From a virus, in IMG/VR virus record IMGVR_UViG_3300048930_000290, positions 1 to 39,787 of that record: a stretch of 39,787 bases of DNA; one strand, given 5' to 3'. The notes beneath the pieces were generated by a model. That model ran no database searches. It worked only from the letters and a program-made list of their open reading frames with translations, and was not told where the DNA came from. Positions 20,938-30,229 of this stretch are shown here, in pieces. Every line of letters starts with the position of its first letter. Position 1 is the stretch's first letter. The translations under genes and the position numbers were made by a program.

Positions 20938-23166
20938 TTATTTTATCCTTTCCGCAAGTATTGAAACAAAGGCGCTAAAATTTGAAGGCGTTCCAGCGTC
21001 AATGATTGCGTTTAAATATATTGTATCAGACGTCGTTAAAGTAAGAATGATCGGTTGCCCGCCCGCTCTAAAATGATCTAGTTCTTGGGTTGTATTTGTT
21101 CCGATGTAAATCGGAGTTGATGTCGGGTAGTGGTCTGTTATTATGTTTGATGAGGTGCCCAAATTAGTAAAAGTATTTTGGGTTTCTGACCATATAGCCC
21201 GAAAGCCAGTTAGATTTGACGTCCCCGTTGTTCTACTCATGATGGCTTCTGGTGTAAGTCGCCATGTGCCAGGCGTTAAAGGCACACCATTGCCAGTCAA
21301 GGAGATATTAGCTCCTGAGCTTGACGCCGCAGTTGTCGAGCTATTCGCGGTCACAATTTCATATAACCCATACACCCCGAAAGTGGAGAAGTCGGGGATT
21401 GCCGTTACACTCAGCCATGAAGTTTGTTGGTTAGCTATAATGTCATAGCTTGTGTCAGAAGATGAATCGACAGCAATCTCCACAAAATCACCAGCGTTCA
21501 ACTGACGAGTCGATGAAATAAAAATTGTACTATCAGCGCCTTGATGTCTCTCAAACTCAGTGTTGACATCAACACCATTGACTCTAATATAAACCTGGTA
21601 AGTCTCATCAGAAGTTGTGTTGTTTAAATAAAGCTGCGACTCAATTTTATAAGTGCCGTTTTGCCTGACCGTTATTCGATTGTTTGTCGTATCTGCAAAA
21701 GCCGTTGAGCCATACTCGATAGTATTAAATGCTACCTTTGTTGCACTTGCAGATCCTATCGTTTGGTTGCTTGATCCACGATAGATCTTTGCCTTCATTG
21801 TCTCATAATCCGCCTGCGTCGTACTCACAAGCGCAGAGCCGTTGGCGAATTGGGTGATGGGGACTGTGAACTCAAAAGCTAGTTTACCGCTTGAAAGCAA
21901 ATAAGTGCTGGCATTGTCAATGACAAATAAATTTGCATCAGAATCAACTGTCGGAGCAATATAAACTCGACTGGTAGAAATCCCTGTGGATGTAACAATT
22001 GCGTAGGGCCCTCGCGTGCTTCCTGGAATCGCTACGGCGGTAGAGTTAGCGACAAATGCTGTACCGTACATTTTTGATTGCGCTGTACCTACGACTGCCG
22101 TGTTAATTGTCCAACTGTTTGGTAAGACAAAAGCCGCAGGAGCAGCACTCGGAGTTCCTAATGTAACCCATCCACGCACCGATAAATCAGACGTTGTTCT
22201 TTTACACTGCGTCTCTGCTCCAGTTACAGACCCCATGCTCTCATAGGTAAGGGTGCATGACTCCCAATCCGTCACAATAGGCGCAGGAACCGTCTGGTCT
22301 ACGCCGAGCTTGATCGTGTCTACGTCCAAGTCCCAAGTGCTAGTCCCTGTACCCGTGACAACCAGGCCGATACGAACCGCCGTCACCGCACTCGTGAGAT
22401 TCAAGGCGCATGAGAACTGCGTAGGCACTGATGCGACTGGCAGCACCGCACTGATCGAGCCGCCCAAGGTGCGTCCGTTACAAGCCTGAGCTGTAGAATC
22501 TAAACCAACTCTGAAATAGTAAACTGAGACTTGCTCTGTGGTGGCGTTGTAGTTAGCACTGGTCCGGTAGTTGAAGCTGTAGACAAGCGTTTTTCCGCTT
22601 TTTGCAAGATTGTCGAGCGTGTCGTCCACCAGCATCGTGACGCCTTCAAACTGAGCGTTGGCACCTGATTTTGAAATGCGGTAACTTGCAGCTTCAGAGA
22701 TTGGTGTTGAGGTATTTAAAACGGTTGAAAGGTTTGCAGCGGTGCCGCCTTCAATGTCACCAATTGAAGAGATATCATCGAACTCTGTGAGGTTTGCAAT
22801 GATATCGGCTTGAAAGTCTTCATAATAATTTAGACCATCACCACTGCCACCTGACCCGCTTCCAACTTCAGCCCATTGAACGCCATCATAGTAGTTGTAT
22901 TTGTCAGTGTCAGTGTTATAGATCGTAAGTCCTGCGGGTGGTGTTGTGATAGCGTTTCTTTGTACTTCAGTCATCTTCGGTGCAAAGATACTGCCCTTCG
23001 TTGTGCTTTGAAGTTCGAGCAACGAGTCAGCATCTGGTGTGGTGCCACCAATTGTCAGCGGTCCGGTTTCAACCGCAACCGTGCTTTTAAAAATCATGGG
23101 GTTCCACTCAGTCGCAGCGAGTGCCGCGATTGATAAGAACATAAAAATTAAAAAATATTTTTTCAT
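20938..23166 (-). CDS. Large exported fibre/adhesin-like protein with C1q-like modules (742 aa)
   Basis: Begins with a Sec-type signal peptide (MKKYFLIFMFLSIAALAA, cleavage before TEW), which is odd for a virion protein. Residues about 25-105 match the repeat-like start seen in tail and adhesin fibres (LLELQSTTKGSIFAPKMTEV, TIYNTDTDKYNYYDGVQW). The middle is beta-rich. Residues about 490-600 and 610-742 resemble C1q/TNF-type jelly rolls (GTYKIESQLYLN ... GDFVEIAVDSSS). It may be a receptor-binding fibre or a surface adhesin. It belongs to the tail end of the late operon, adjacent to 23167. Confidence 0.55.
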   Translation of the reverse strand: MKKYFLIFMFLSIAALAATEWNPMIFKSTVAVETGPLTIGGTTPDADSLLELQSTTKGSIFAPKMTEVQRNAITTPPAGLTIYNTDTDKYNYYDGVQWAEVGSGSGGSGDGLNYYEDFQADIIANLTEFDDISSIGDIEGGTAANLSTVLNTSTPISEAASYRISKSGANAQFEGVTMLVDDTLDNLAKSGKTLVYSFNYRTSANYNATTEQVSVYYFRVGLDSTAQACNGRTLGGSISAVLPVASVPTQFSCALNLTSAVTAVRIGLVVTGTGTSTWDLDVDTIKLGVDQTVPAPIVTDWESCTLTYESMGSVTGAETQCKRTTSDLSVRGWVTLGTPSAAPAAFVLPNSWTINTAVVGTAQSKMYGTAFVANSTAVAIPGSTRGPYAIVTSTGISTSRVYIAPTVDSDANLFVIDNASTYLLSSGKLAFEFTVPITQFANGSALVSTTQADYETMKAKIYRGSSNQTIGSASATKVAFNTIEYGSTAFADTTNNRITVRQNGTYKIESQLYLNNTTSDETYQVYIRVNGVDVNTEFERHQGADSTIFISSTRQLNAGDFVEIAVDSSSDTSYDIIANQQTSWLSVTAIPDFSTFGVYGLYEIVTANSSTTAASSSGANISLTGNGVPLTPGTWRLTPEAIMSRTTGTSNLTGFRAIWSETQNTFTNLGTSSNIITDHYPTSTPIYIGTNTTQELDHFRAGGQPIILTLTTSDTIYLNAIIDAGTPSNFSAFVSILAERIK

Positions 23167-23643
23167 CTATGCCTCGGTGTTAAAGGTTTGAGATACTTTA
23201 TAAGTCATGACGCCTTGATAGGTGCCACCCACTGAATCAGATTTATACTGCACCTGCGCGACCCCGCTTGACACGTTCAAAGCCAATGAGCTTGCAACGT
23301 TCAAAGCATCATCATCTTCTGATCTTCGATTGATGGTCCAAGTTTGTGCGGTTTTTTTGTAGTTTAAAATCAACGTGCCCGATTCTTTTCTCTCGGTGCC
23401 ACCACCGTTGGTTCTATAGATGGTGTATTCAATCTTCACGTGAGAGTAGTCATCACCGTCAAAAGAAAGCCCGGTGATATTTTGATATGATGCTTGGTTG
23501 TCTGCAATGGTGAAGATAGTTTCACCCGTGACGCCTTCACCAAAATATTCGATAAGTTTTGACCTGATAGTGTTCCACCAAGATGCATCGACAACATCGG
23601 TCTTTGCATTGGTGCGTATTGGGATGGAAGAAAACAAGCTCAT
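23167..23643 (-). CDS. Tail-associated hypothetical protein (158 aa)
   Basis: Beta-rich protein between the Gly-rich fibre and the large fibre. The start WWNTIRSKLIEYFGEG resembles short assembly segments in phage tail fibre connectors. No family was recognised. A tail tip or fibre-attachment role is inferred from location. Confidence 0.45.
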   Translation of the reverse strand: MSLFSSIPIRTNAKTDVVDASWWNTIRSKLIEYFGEGVTGETIFTIADNQASYQNITGLSFDGDDYSHVKIEYTIYRTNGGGTERKESGTLILNYKKTAQTWTINRRSEDDDALNVASSLALNVSSGVAQVQYKSDSVGGTYQGVMTYKVSQTFNTEA

Positions 23644-23658
23644 ATTTTTGACCCGCCT

Positions 23659-24804
23659 TTACTCGACATAAAAGATGTAGACTGCACCACTTGAACCATT
23701 GCCGCCCGCGCCCCCGCGTACCCATACGCCCACGCCTAGACCTGCGTTGTTTTGGCCTGCACCACCACCACCACCGCCGCCCGCGCCGTATCCTGAACCC
23801 GCTGCACCACCACTAACGTTTGACGTTCCGTTAGATGGGCCACCATCGGTGCCGTTACCACCTGCGCCGAACCCTGCGCCACCGCCGCCGCCCGGCCCAC
23901 CACGGTTTGACCCGATGGTGCCATTGCCATTGCCGCCGTTGCCATAAGTTGATGATTGCCCATCAACGCCATCGGTGTTGTTTACAGAAGCGGGTGAAGC
24001 CCCACCACCGTTGCCGCCGTTGCCGCCGTTGCATAAAGGCTGATTCACATAAGCCGCCGCCGCTGCGCCACCCGTACCACCTGCGGCGCCACTCCCGCCC
24101 GTTGTACCATTAGCACCAGCGGTGCCCGCTGCACCACCTTTGGCTCTTATAGTCCAGTCTCCGTTTGTCACAATAGTGTCCCCACCAGCAGTGCCATTAT
24201 TAGGACCTGCGGCGGCACCACCCGTGCCCCCGGCACCTACGGTGATGGTTACGTTGCTAGTTGGTACGACTCGAAAGGCACCCATCACAGGTGTAGAGCC
24301 TTGACCACCACCACCACCGCCGCCCGCTGCATCGGCGTTACCTGACCCAGACTCTTGAGACCCACCACCCGCACCACCACCACCGCCGCCGCCGACTGCA
24401 AAAACAATAATTTCTGAAACGTTTGCGGGAACGTTAAAAGTTCCGTTGCTTGTATAGAGTGAGCTTTTTAAATCTCTTAACGTGCCACTTGTTGGGAATG
24501 ACCCCCGAGTGATACCCGATGAGTTCACTCTCATCTTCTCAACACCACCAATGTTGATGATAAAATCGCCGCCGTCTTCTTCAACTGAGATCCCGCTTGC
24601 AATTTCACCGATGTTTATTTTGCCAGATACATACGCACTGGCCCATCGGTATATGGTTTGGCCTAAAGATCCTGCCTCATCTTCTGGTGCGCCCGACACA
24701 TTCCTAGGTACAACGTTTTGCGCAAGAGCTGATTTAAACTGATTTGGATCTTCTGAATCGACAACATCACCAGGGTTTTTTGTTTCAAGTGTATTGGTTC
24801 CCAT
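23659..24804 (-). CDS. Glycine-rich tail fibre protein
   Basis: About 381 aa. The N-terminal third has the fibre-stalk pattern (TIYRWASAYVSGKINIGEIA). From about residue 130 it is dominated by poly-Gly with Ala, Ser and Asn. Such regions may pack as polyglycine-II bundles at receptor-binding tips of siphophages. The start could be ATG 24804 or 24813; the latter overlaps the previous stop (ATGA). Its composition makes the antisense strand proline-rich. Confidence 0.65.
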   Translation of the reverse strand: MGTNTLETKNPGDVVDSEDPNQFKSALAQNVVPRNVSGAPEDEAGSLGQTIYRWASAYVSGKINIGEIASGISVEEDGGDFIINIGGVEKMRVNSSGITRGSFPTSGTLRDLKSSLYTSNGTFNVPANVSEIIVFAVGGGGGGGAGGGSQESGSGNADAAGGGGGGGQGSTPVMGAFRVVPTSNVTITVGAGGTGGAAAGPNNGTAGGDTIVTNGDWTIRAKGGAAGTAGANGTTGGSGAAGGTGGAAAAAYVNQPLCNGGNGGNGGGASPASVNNTDGVDGQSSTYGNGGNGNGTIGSNRGGPGGGGGAGFGAGGNGTDGGPSNGTSNVSGGAAGSGYGAGGGGGGGAGQNNAGLGVGVWVRGGAGGNGSSGAVYIFYVE

Positions 24805-24809
24805 ACCTA

Positions 24810-26024
24810 TCAAACCTCTCTAAGTAAAAAACTAACTGTGTTATTTTGAGTTTTAATTTTTTTTGAAAGTACTTTGAAACTTTGATTGGTGTTCAATGTA
24901 AAAGCAAGCAAGTTGAATGCGTATCTCGCCGCGCCATAGTTTGACATATTATATCGGGCCAACACTTCACCATTTGCGGTGTATATTGTTGGGTGATCAA
25001 TCTGCACCTTATCCAAAATCTGAAGCGCAAGAGTCGAGTACTCAAAAGGGGCGACAAGTTCAATCTCTAATTTTGGAAAGGCGAACTCGTCCCGGTTTGC
25101 AGTTAAGATGTTTGACCGCTTGGTGTTGTTTGTGATGATCTCGGTTGATAAAACTTTTTTTCTCACACCATAGAGATCAATCGATGAGGTATCTCTCACC
25201 ACCAATGTTGTCTCTTCCCAGTTCCAAAAATTAAAAATGCGGTTGACCCCGTCTCTAATCTTCGGGATGTCTATCAGGTTTTCAATCCCAAGGTTTGAAG
25301 CCTGACCATAAAAAATCTTTTTAACGTCTGGTGTCTCTTCTCTAGCCGTAACATAGACGGTGTTATTTTTTAAATAAAGAACCGAGTTAGAGGCTAGAAG
25401 AAGATCACTTAAAACTTCACCCACCGTTTGAGCTTCAAGGCTTGCCTTATCATCAATAGCAACATCAATGCCGGGGTTGATGTTTGCGGCATCAACCGTC
25501 ACATAAGTATTGAACGGCGCTTGGTCGAGCAACGTCAAAAATATATCGGAGAAAAGATCACCATTAGAGATTGAAGAAAAAGGAACTTCAATTGCATCGA
25601 GCACACTTTCGAAAGCTAGAATTTTGAAGCTCGCATTTTGTTGCCTAATATCTGAGATTGAGGTAACATCAAAGAGAAGACCTTGAAAGACTTCTTCTTC
25701 CCCACCTAAAGGTTCATTGCCAGGACTAAAGAAGCCGCAAATCAAATCATAGTTTCTAATATCCCAAGTGATCTTTACAATAGAGTCTTTTCTTCTCGAT
25801 CTAAAAATTGATTTGATGTTGTCGGCATCGCTGTACCTTGCTTGATCGTTTCGAAGTTTTAAAGTCACGCCATTATTTTTGACCACACCAACATCGAACT
25901 CAGTGTTGTCAATGGCTAAAGAGATATCGCTCAATGATATCACATCATTGGTGACTTCTATAAAGTCGGGCGCGTATTCGCCTGAATCTAAAAACGGCTT
26001 TATATAAACGCGCCACCTTGCCAT
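24810..26024 (-). CDS. Tail tip / baseplate hub-like protein (404 aa)
   Basis: Mixed alpha-beta protein beginning MARWRVYIKPFLDSGEYAP. The middle has repeated beta-strand segments (FQGLLFDVTSISDIR ... FKILAFESVLDAIEVPF) as in hub or central-fibre-anchor proteins. It follows a discoidin-like tail protein and precedes the fibre genes, the usual place for the host-recognition hub. Identity is inferred from order and beta-rich content. Confidence 0.55.
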   Translation of the reverse strand: MARWRVYIKPFLDSGEYAPDFIEVTNDVISLSDISLAIDNTEFDVGVVKNNGVTLKLRNDQARYSDADNIKSIFRSRRKDSIVKITWDIRNYDLICGFFSPGNEPLGGEEEVFQGLLFDVTSISDIRQQNASFKILAFESVLDAIEVPFSSISNGDLFSDIFLTLLDQAPFNTYVTVDAANINPGIDVAIDDKASLEAQTVGEVLSDLLLASNSVLYLKNNTVYVTAREETPDVKKIFYGQASNLGIENLIDIPKIRDGVNRIFNFWNWEETTLVVRDTSSIDLYGVRKKVLSTEIITNNTKRSNILTANRDEFAFPKLEIELVAPFEYSTLALQILDKVQIDHPTIYTANGEVLARYNMSNYGAARYAFNLLAFTLNTNQSFKVLSKKIKTQNNTVSFLLREV

Positions 26025-26827
26025 CAGTTGACCTCAACAAGTTTTAAGTCTATAGGCATTCCCATCTTCCACCGACTTTGAACGTACTCAGATTTTAAGT
26101 CATTTGAACAATTCATAAAAAAGATATCATCTAAAGTGTAGCCTTTTCTTTGTTGCTCAAACTGCGTATCATCGCCGCCTGATAGGTACACCAGAAACCC
26201 CTCATAAGAGTCAAATAAGGTTTCGACAATTTCTAAGTCTGCGCTTGACGCCACGGCTGACTTTTTTATTTGAAGGTTAAGCCCGCCCAAACTTTTCGAC
26301 ACAAAGCTTTTACCTGATAAATATTTTGTGACTCGTCTTTCTTGATCAAACACAGGTGAGACTTCTGGCTCTTCTGTAAAAGTGCCGATGATCTCGGTTG
26401 CAATGAATTGCTTGATAACTTTTTCAGAATTGGGCGTCTGAGTTCCAAGAATGATCAACTGCAATTTTTGAGTGGTCGCTGTGGTGAATTCAAAAAGGCT
26501 TGAAGTCTTTGAGACGTTAGTCGGTGCGATAGGTGTTGAGAAGTCCACCCAACTCGACCCGTTCCAATATTTTAAAGTAAAGCTTTTTAGGTTGTGACCA
26601 ATGAGCAAAATTGAATCGATGTTGACGGTGTCAATAAAATCAATCTCAATTGTTGTGTTGCCCGCATCGCTTGAGCCTGTGGTCATCCATCCCGAAGTGT
26701 TGTTGCGGTTTCTCATAAAGTTGACAAAATCTTCACCCGTCTCGGTAGCCACTGAATCGGTGACGGTTGTAGTCGGCAAGACGTTAGTCAGGTCATATCT
26801 GTTTTTCTTAAAAAATTTTATTCCCAT
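26024..26827 (-). CDS. Distal tail-like protein with discoidin-type module (267 aa)
   Basis: Residues about 45-150 resemble an F5/8-type C (discoidin) sandwich: SDAGNTTIEIDF, VNIDSILLIGHNLKSFTL, YWNGSSWVDFS. The gene immediately follows the tape measure, where distal tail proteins occur. It could bind carbohydrate or hold the fibres. Confidence 0.55.
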   Translation of the reverse strand: MGIKFFKKNRYDLTNVLPTTTVTDSVATETGEDFVNFMRNRNNTSGWMTTGSSDAGNTTIEIDFIDTVNIDSILLIGHNLKSFTLKYWNGSSWVDFSTPIAPTNVSKTSSLFEFTTATTQKLQLIILGTQTPNSEKVIKQFIATEIIGTFTEEPEVSPVFDQERRVTKYLSGKSFVSKSLGGLNLQIKKSAVASSADLEIVETLFDSYEGFLVYLSGGDDTQFEQQRKGYTLDDIFFMNCSNDLKSEYVQSRWKMGMPIDLKLVEVN

Positions 26828-28894
26828 CTAAACCGCCCCAAGTAAAGACACACCTTGCGCTTGCCGCTCGATGATTCTTGTCTCAATGAATTCTATCAAC
26901 TCGTCTTTTAGCGAGATCTCTACCATTACGTTTTGAGCTTGACCGCCACTATCTAAGAATGCTTTTAATTTATCTGTGGTCGATCTATCAACCACAGTCT
27001 CGCCCGGTGTGAGGCTTGCAGGTATTCTATCAACATTCGCACCGCCCCCCGCTAACGTCCCGCCTTTATTTAAACCTACACCTGCAATCTTTGCTACGTT
27101 CGCAGCGGTGGCCGCACCAACCGCAGCGGCAAGAGCAAAGTTAAAAGGCGGTGGTGCAGATGCTAACGCCTTTTGAACCGCTGCAATCCCGTCAATGGTG
27201 GCCGTTGAGATCGCCGCAGCTTTACCTATTGCGGCCAACTCTTTTGATCCACTTGAAGCTAAAGATGAGATAGTTGATAGAGTTGACGCGAGGTTTTGAG
27301 TTCTCAGTTTATTGGTTTCTTCTTCAAACTTTCTTTGATCATCTGCGATCTTCTTTGATTCTAAAGCTTGCTTTCTAACGAGTGCAGTTTTTGCGTCATT
27401 GAACTCTTGCTCTGTGATGAGATTCTGATCCCTTGCCGCTTGAAGCATCTCTTGTTCCAGAGTTTGGTTCTCTAGCAAAAGCGCCATGCGTGCTTCAAAG
27501 TAGTCAGCCTCAACAATTTGTTTGTTCGCAAGGTTTGATTCTAAGAGAGCCACCTCGAACTCGTATTGACTTTGAGCCGCTGCGCCTCTCTCAGCCAATG
27601 CACTTGCAAAAGATTTTAAAGCTTCATTCTGTTTGACTTGCTCTGCGGTAAGTTGAGCAACCGAAGCGGTGACATTGTTGATCGGCTCAATGGCGACTTC
27701 TGCTCCCGACTTCATAACCTTAAAGCCTTCTTCAGCCGCGCCCTTTATCTCCGCGATCTTATCAACAACACCACCTAAAGCCGTGTCACCCGTCACGGCA
27801 TCGGCAATGGCCACACCCGTCTCCGACCAATCGTTGTAAAACTCTTGAGCAAGGTCATCTGAGATCACACCTAAAAGATCAAGACCCGCCACCACCGGGT
27901 TGATGAAAGCTAATGCCGCAGCTTTGGCCATGTGAAAAGCGGCATCAAGCGCCCGGCCTACAGCATCGGCGGCAAGTACCGCGATGGCCAATGTATCAAT
28001 TGCTAATAAGATCCCTTGCCCGACTAAAGCTTTCCAATTCATCGCGTTGTCTTGAAGTGAATTCGACAAAGCACCAACCACGTTTTTAACTTCATTGATA
28101 ACGGCTAACACCACTTGGTTTTTTATGATGCCGTCACCAATCAATTCTAAGAAGTCACCCCATACCATATTGAGCGCAGTAGTCGCGCCTGAAAAAGTTT
28201 TCAGTTGAGCCGCACCTGAACCACCAAACTTTGAATTGATAGCACCTAAAGCGTTTGCAAAAGTCTCGGCTTGGGTTGCGCCTTTTTCAATCACCACACC
28301 GTATCTTGTAAAAGATCCGATCTCGCCCGCCGCAGCTTTACCGACAAGAGTCGCTGCACTTTTTAAATCAATGCCGAGTGCAGATGCCATATCAATGGCC
28401 GCTTGGGTTGCAGTCTTTAAACCTTCTTTTTCCAAGCCACCGAGTGATTGAATTAGAGCCGCGTTCTCCATCACAAGTTCATCACCAAACTTTGAGGTGG
28501 CTTGCATTTGAGATGCGAACTCTTGCATCTCTTTTGAAGTCTGACGAGAGTATTGGCCACTGAGTGCCAGCGCGGTGTTTAATTTATTGAGCGCGTCTTC
28601 TTGCTCTTGCGCAGCTTTTACCCCGTCTTTTAAAACACCAAACGCCGCACCGAGTGCATCTTTTAAAAGTCCAATGCCAGCAAGAACCGCTTGAGATCCC
28701 AATACCCCAAGCGAGGTGGCCATTGCCTGTTCCCAAAATGAGAGTTGTTTTTCAGAGCCTTCAGTAAAAGCCTTAACCGATTGTTCCATTGACTCGGTTG
28801 CTTTGGCCGTTGCTTTGGTGGCTTGATCAAGCCCTTTTCGTAGGTCTTTCGTCTCTGCTACGAGTGAAACTACCAGTTCTTCTAGTGTTGCCAT
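26828..28894 (-). CDS. Tape measure protein
   Basis: 688 aa, the longest tail gene. Alternating helical coiled coils (MATLEELVVSLVAETKDL, ATKATAKATESMEQ) are followed by central hydrophobic helices (LLAIDTLAIAVLAADAVGRA) and an Ala/Lys/Gln-rich C-terminal coil. It sets tail length and enters the cell with DNA. By length the tail would be about 100 nm if about 0.15 nm per residue applies. It overlaps the chaperone GT frame by 68 bases. Confidence 0.8.
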   Translation of the reverse strand: MATLEELVVSLVAETKDLRKGLDQATKATAKATESMEQSVKAFTEGSEKQLSFWEQAMATSLGVLGSQAVLAGIGLLKDALGAAFGVLKDGVKAAQEQEDALNKLNTALALSGQYSRQTSKEMQEFASQMQATSKFGDELVMENAALIQSLGGLEKEGLKTATQAAIDMASALGIDLKSAATLVGKAAAGEIGSFTRYGVVIEKGATQAETFANALGAINSKFGGSGAAQLKTFSGATTALNMVWGDFLELIGDGIIKNQVVLAVINEVKNVVGALSNSLQDNAMNWKALVGQGILLAIDTLAIAVLAADAVGRALDAAFHMAKAAALAFINPVVAGLDLLGVISDDLAQEFYNDWSETGVAIADAVTGDTALGGVVDKIAEIKGAAEEGFKVMKSGAEVAIEPINNVTASVAQLTAEQVKQNEALKSFASALAERGAAAQSQYEFEVALLESNLANKQIVEADYFEARMALLLENQTLEQEMLQAARDQNLITEQEFNDAKTALVRKQALESKKIADDQRKFEEETNKLRTQNLASTLSTISSLASSGSKELAAIGKAAAISTATIDGIAAVQKALASAPPPFNFALAAAVGAATAANVAKIAGVGLNKGGTLAGGGANVDRIPASLTPGETVVDRSTTDKLKAFLDSGGQAQNVMVEISLKDELIEFIETRIIERQAQGVSLLGAV

Positions 28895-29093
28895 TGATCC
28901 AAGCCTTTTCTAAGTTGTTCAAATCTTGAAGACGCATGGGCTTTTGATGCCTACCTACTACAGTATTATACATCGGCCAAAATTCTGCAAAGGTCAATTG
29001 CCAAAACTCTTTGGGAGATAGGTCTAGACTTTTCTTAGAGAAAACAAGCAACGACTCCCAAGGTAAAAAATTTTTTTCACCCGGGGAGGGCAT
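28827..29093 (-). CDS. Tail assembly chaperone, T extension made by -1 frameshift
   Basis: The frame encodes FWQLTFAEFWPMYNTVVG, typical of the small TAC proteins. It is connected to the upstream chaperone G by a -1 shift on A9 at 29104-29112, giving KKKLESMPSPGEK at the junction. Independent initiation at ATG 29093 is possible, but the fusion GT explains the lack of spacing. GT recruits the tape measure to the tail tube. Confidence 0.7.
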   Translation of the reverse strand: MPSPGEKNFLPWESLLVFSKKSLDLSPKEFWQLTFAEFWPMYNTVVGRHQKPMRLQDLNNLEKAWINGNTRRTGSFTRSRDERPTKRA

Positions 29094-29098
29094 TGACT

Positions 29099-29527
29099 CT
29101 AACTTTTTTTTTCTTCGGGAGTCATCTCGTCAATGGTCTGCGCGGTCTTATCACCCGCAGTCACCTTGCCGATGAAAAGGATCACATGCTTGCAAGCGCC
29201 CGCGCCTTCTTCGAGCACCATCTGGTGGATCTCTTCAAGCGAATATTTTTTTTGAGTCGGGTCTTCTGGTTTGGTGGCCGCTTGATTGTAGTAAATGATT
29301 TTTGCGGTTTCAGTCATTGAAGGTAGAGACTTGAGCGACAACTCGTTGACACTGTTTGGATCAACCTTGCCGTTCTCCATTCTAAGACCACGCGAGAACT
29401 TCCAAGATAAAAAAGCAACGCCGCCCAGGTCTGACTCCATAGCGGCGAGGTTTTCAAAAGTGGGTCTGAGAAGTATCTTCTCAGAGCCCAAAGTTATTTC
29501 GAGTTCGTTTCTGAATTTGTTTGCCAT
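29099..29527 (-). CDS. Tail assembly chaperone G (142 aa)
   Basis: N-terminus NELEITLGSEKILLRPTFENLAAMESDLGG matches the gene-transfer-agent/phage TAC family (LRPTFexLaaiE). The C-terminus is acidic and ends at TAG 29099 immediately after the A9 slippery run. It is placed between the major tail protein and the tape measure as usual. The frameshifted product GT runs on to 28827. Confidence 0.8.
   Translation of the reverse strand: MANKFRNELEITLGSEKILLRPTFENLAAMESDLGGVAFLSWKFSRGLRMENGKVDPNSVNELSLKSLPSMTETAKIIYYNQAATKPEDPTQKKYSLEEIHQMVLEEGAGACKHVILFIGKVTAGDKTAQTIDEMTPEEKKS
29104..29112 (-). other. -1 programmed frameshift site (A9 run)
   Basis: The minus strand reads GAAG then nine A, then GTTAG. 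In the G frame it gives E-E-K-K-S-stop. A one-base backward slip on the run continues E-E-K-K-K-L-E-S-M-P-S-P in the next frame. This produces the G/GT pair conserved in tailed phages. No pseudoknot was worked out. Confidence 0.75.
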
Positions 29528-29556
29528 GTTGTTTGCCCCGTTTTTTTAAAAGTTAA

Positions 29557-30228
29557 TTAAGCGGATTGATAGACTGTAACTTCCCCTGAACTTTCGGCGC
29601 TCATTGAGAAGGTTGCTTCACCATCGTACTCGCCCGTCTCTTCAAGAGCGGTGATTTTAAAGCAACCCGACTTGATACGCCCGCCCGCAACATCTACAAA
29701 GGCCAGACACACCAAGAGATTCGCAAAAGCTGAAACTTCCATTGCCCGATAGTTTGCGATGTTTGAGTAGACACCTGAACCAGAGATAGAGACTTGTCTC
29801 ATCCCTGCGCCATCTTTCATCTTACGCCACTGGTTTGAGCCATGTGATGAGATGTCAATCCCTTCAGATGCGAAAGCTGAACCGCTTGACCTTAAGCCAC
29901 CTACAGTTTCGAAAACTTCAATAGTCATGTCTGTGATGGCTTGATCAAAATCAATCGCCGTTCCCGTTGGTGTTGATGCAATCTTAAAAGCGTTTGCAGT
30001 CACCGACTTGATAAAATAAAGCTGATCAGCGGTCACATCGTCGATAGTTCCAAGCTCTACGGCGCTGAAACGTACCAAGTCACCTACTGAAAAACCGTGA
30101 GCCGTGAGCAATATCGCAGTCGGATCATCAGCGGTGCCCACCGCTACATCGATCTCAACTTCTTTGCAGATCTTAAGCAAAAGATCTTTACCGCTTCTTT
30201 CATTCTGTGCTGTGTTACATGATGGCAT
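29557..30228 (-). CDS. Major tail tube protein (TP901-1/GTA-type)
   Basis: 223 aa. The start PSCNTAQNERSGKDLLLKIC, the central GLRSSGSAFASEGIDISSHG and the following KMKDGAGMRQVSISGSGVYS are typical of TP901-1-like major tail proteins. An inserted loop (about 25-95) with GFSVGDLVRF resembles the small beta domain seen in some tail tubes. It forms the tube around the tape measure. Confidence 0.8.
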   Translation of the reverse strand: MPSCNTAQNERSGKDLLLKICKEVEIDVAVGTADDPTAILLTAHGFSVGDLVRFSAVELGTIDDVTADQLYFIKSVTANAFKIASTPTGTAIDFDQAITDMTIEVFETVGGLRSSGSAFASEGIDISSHGSNQWRKMKDGAGMRQVSISGSGVYSNIANYRAMEVSAFANLLVCLAFVDVAGGRIKSGCFKITALEETGEYDGEATFSMSAESSGEVTVYQSA

Positions 30229-30229
30229 C

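Noticed and set aside
23699-23947. Proline-rich plus-strand ORFs
   Set aside because: They are the complement of poly-Gly codons in the fibre gene.
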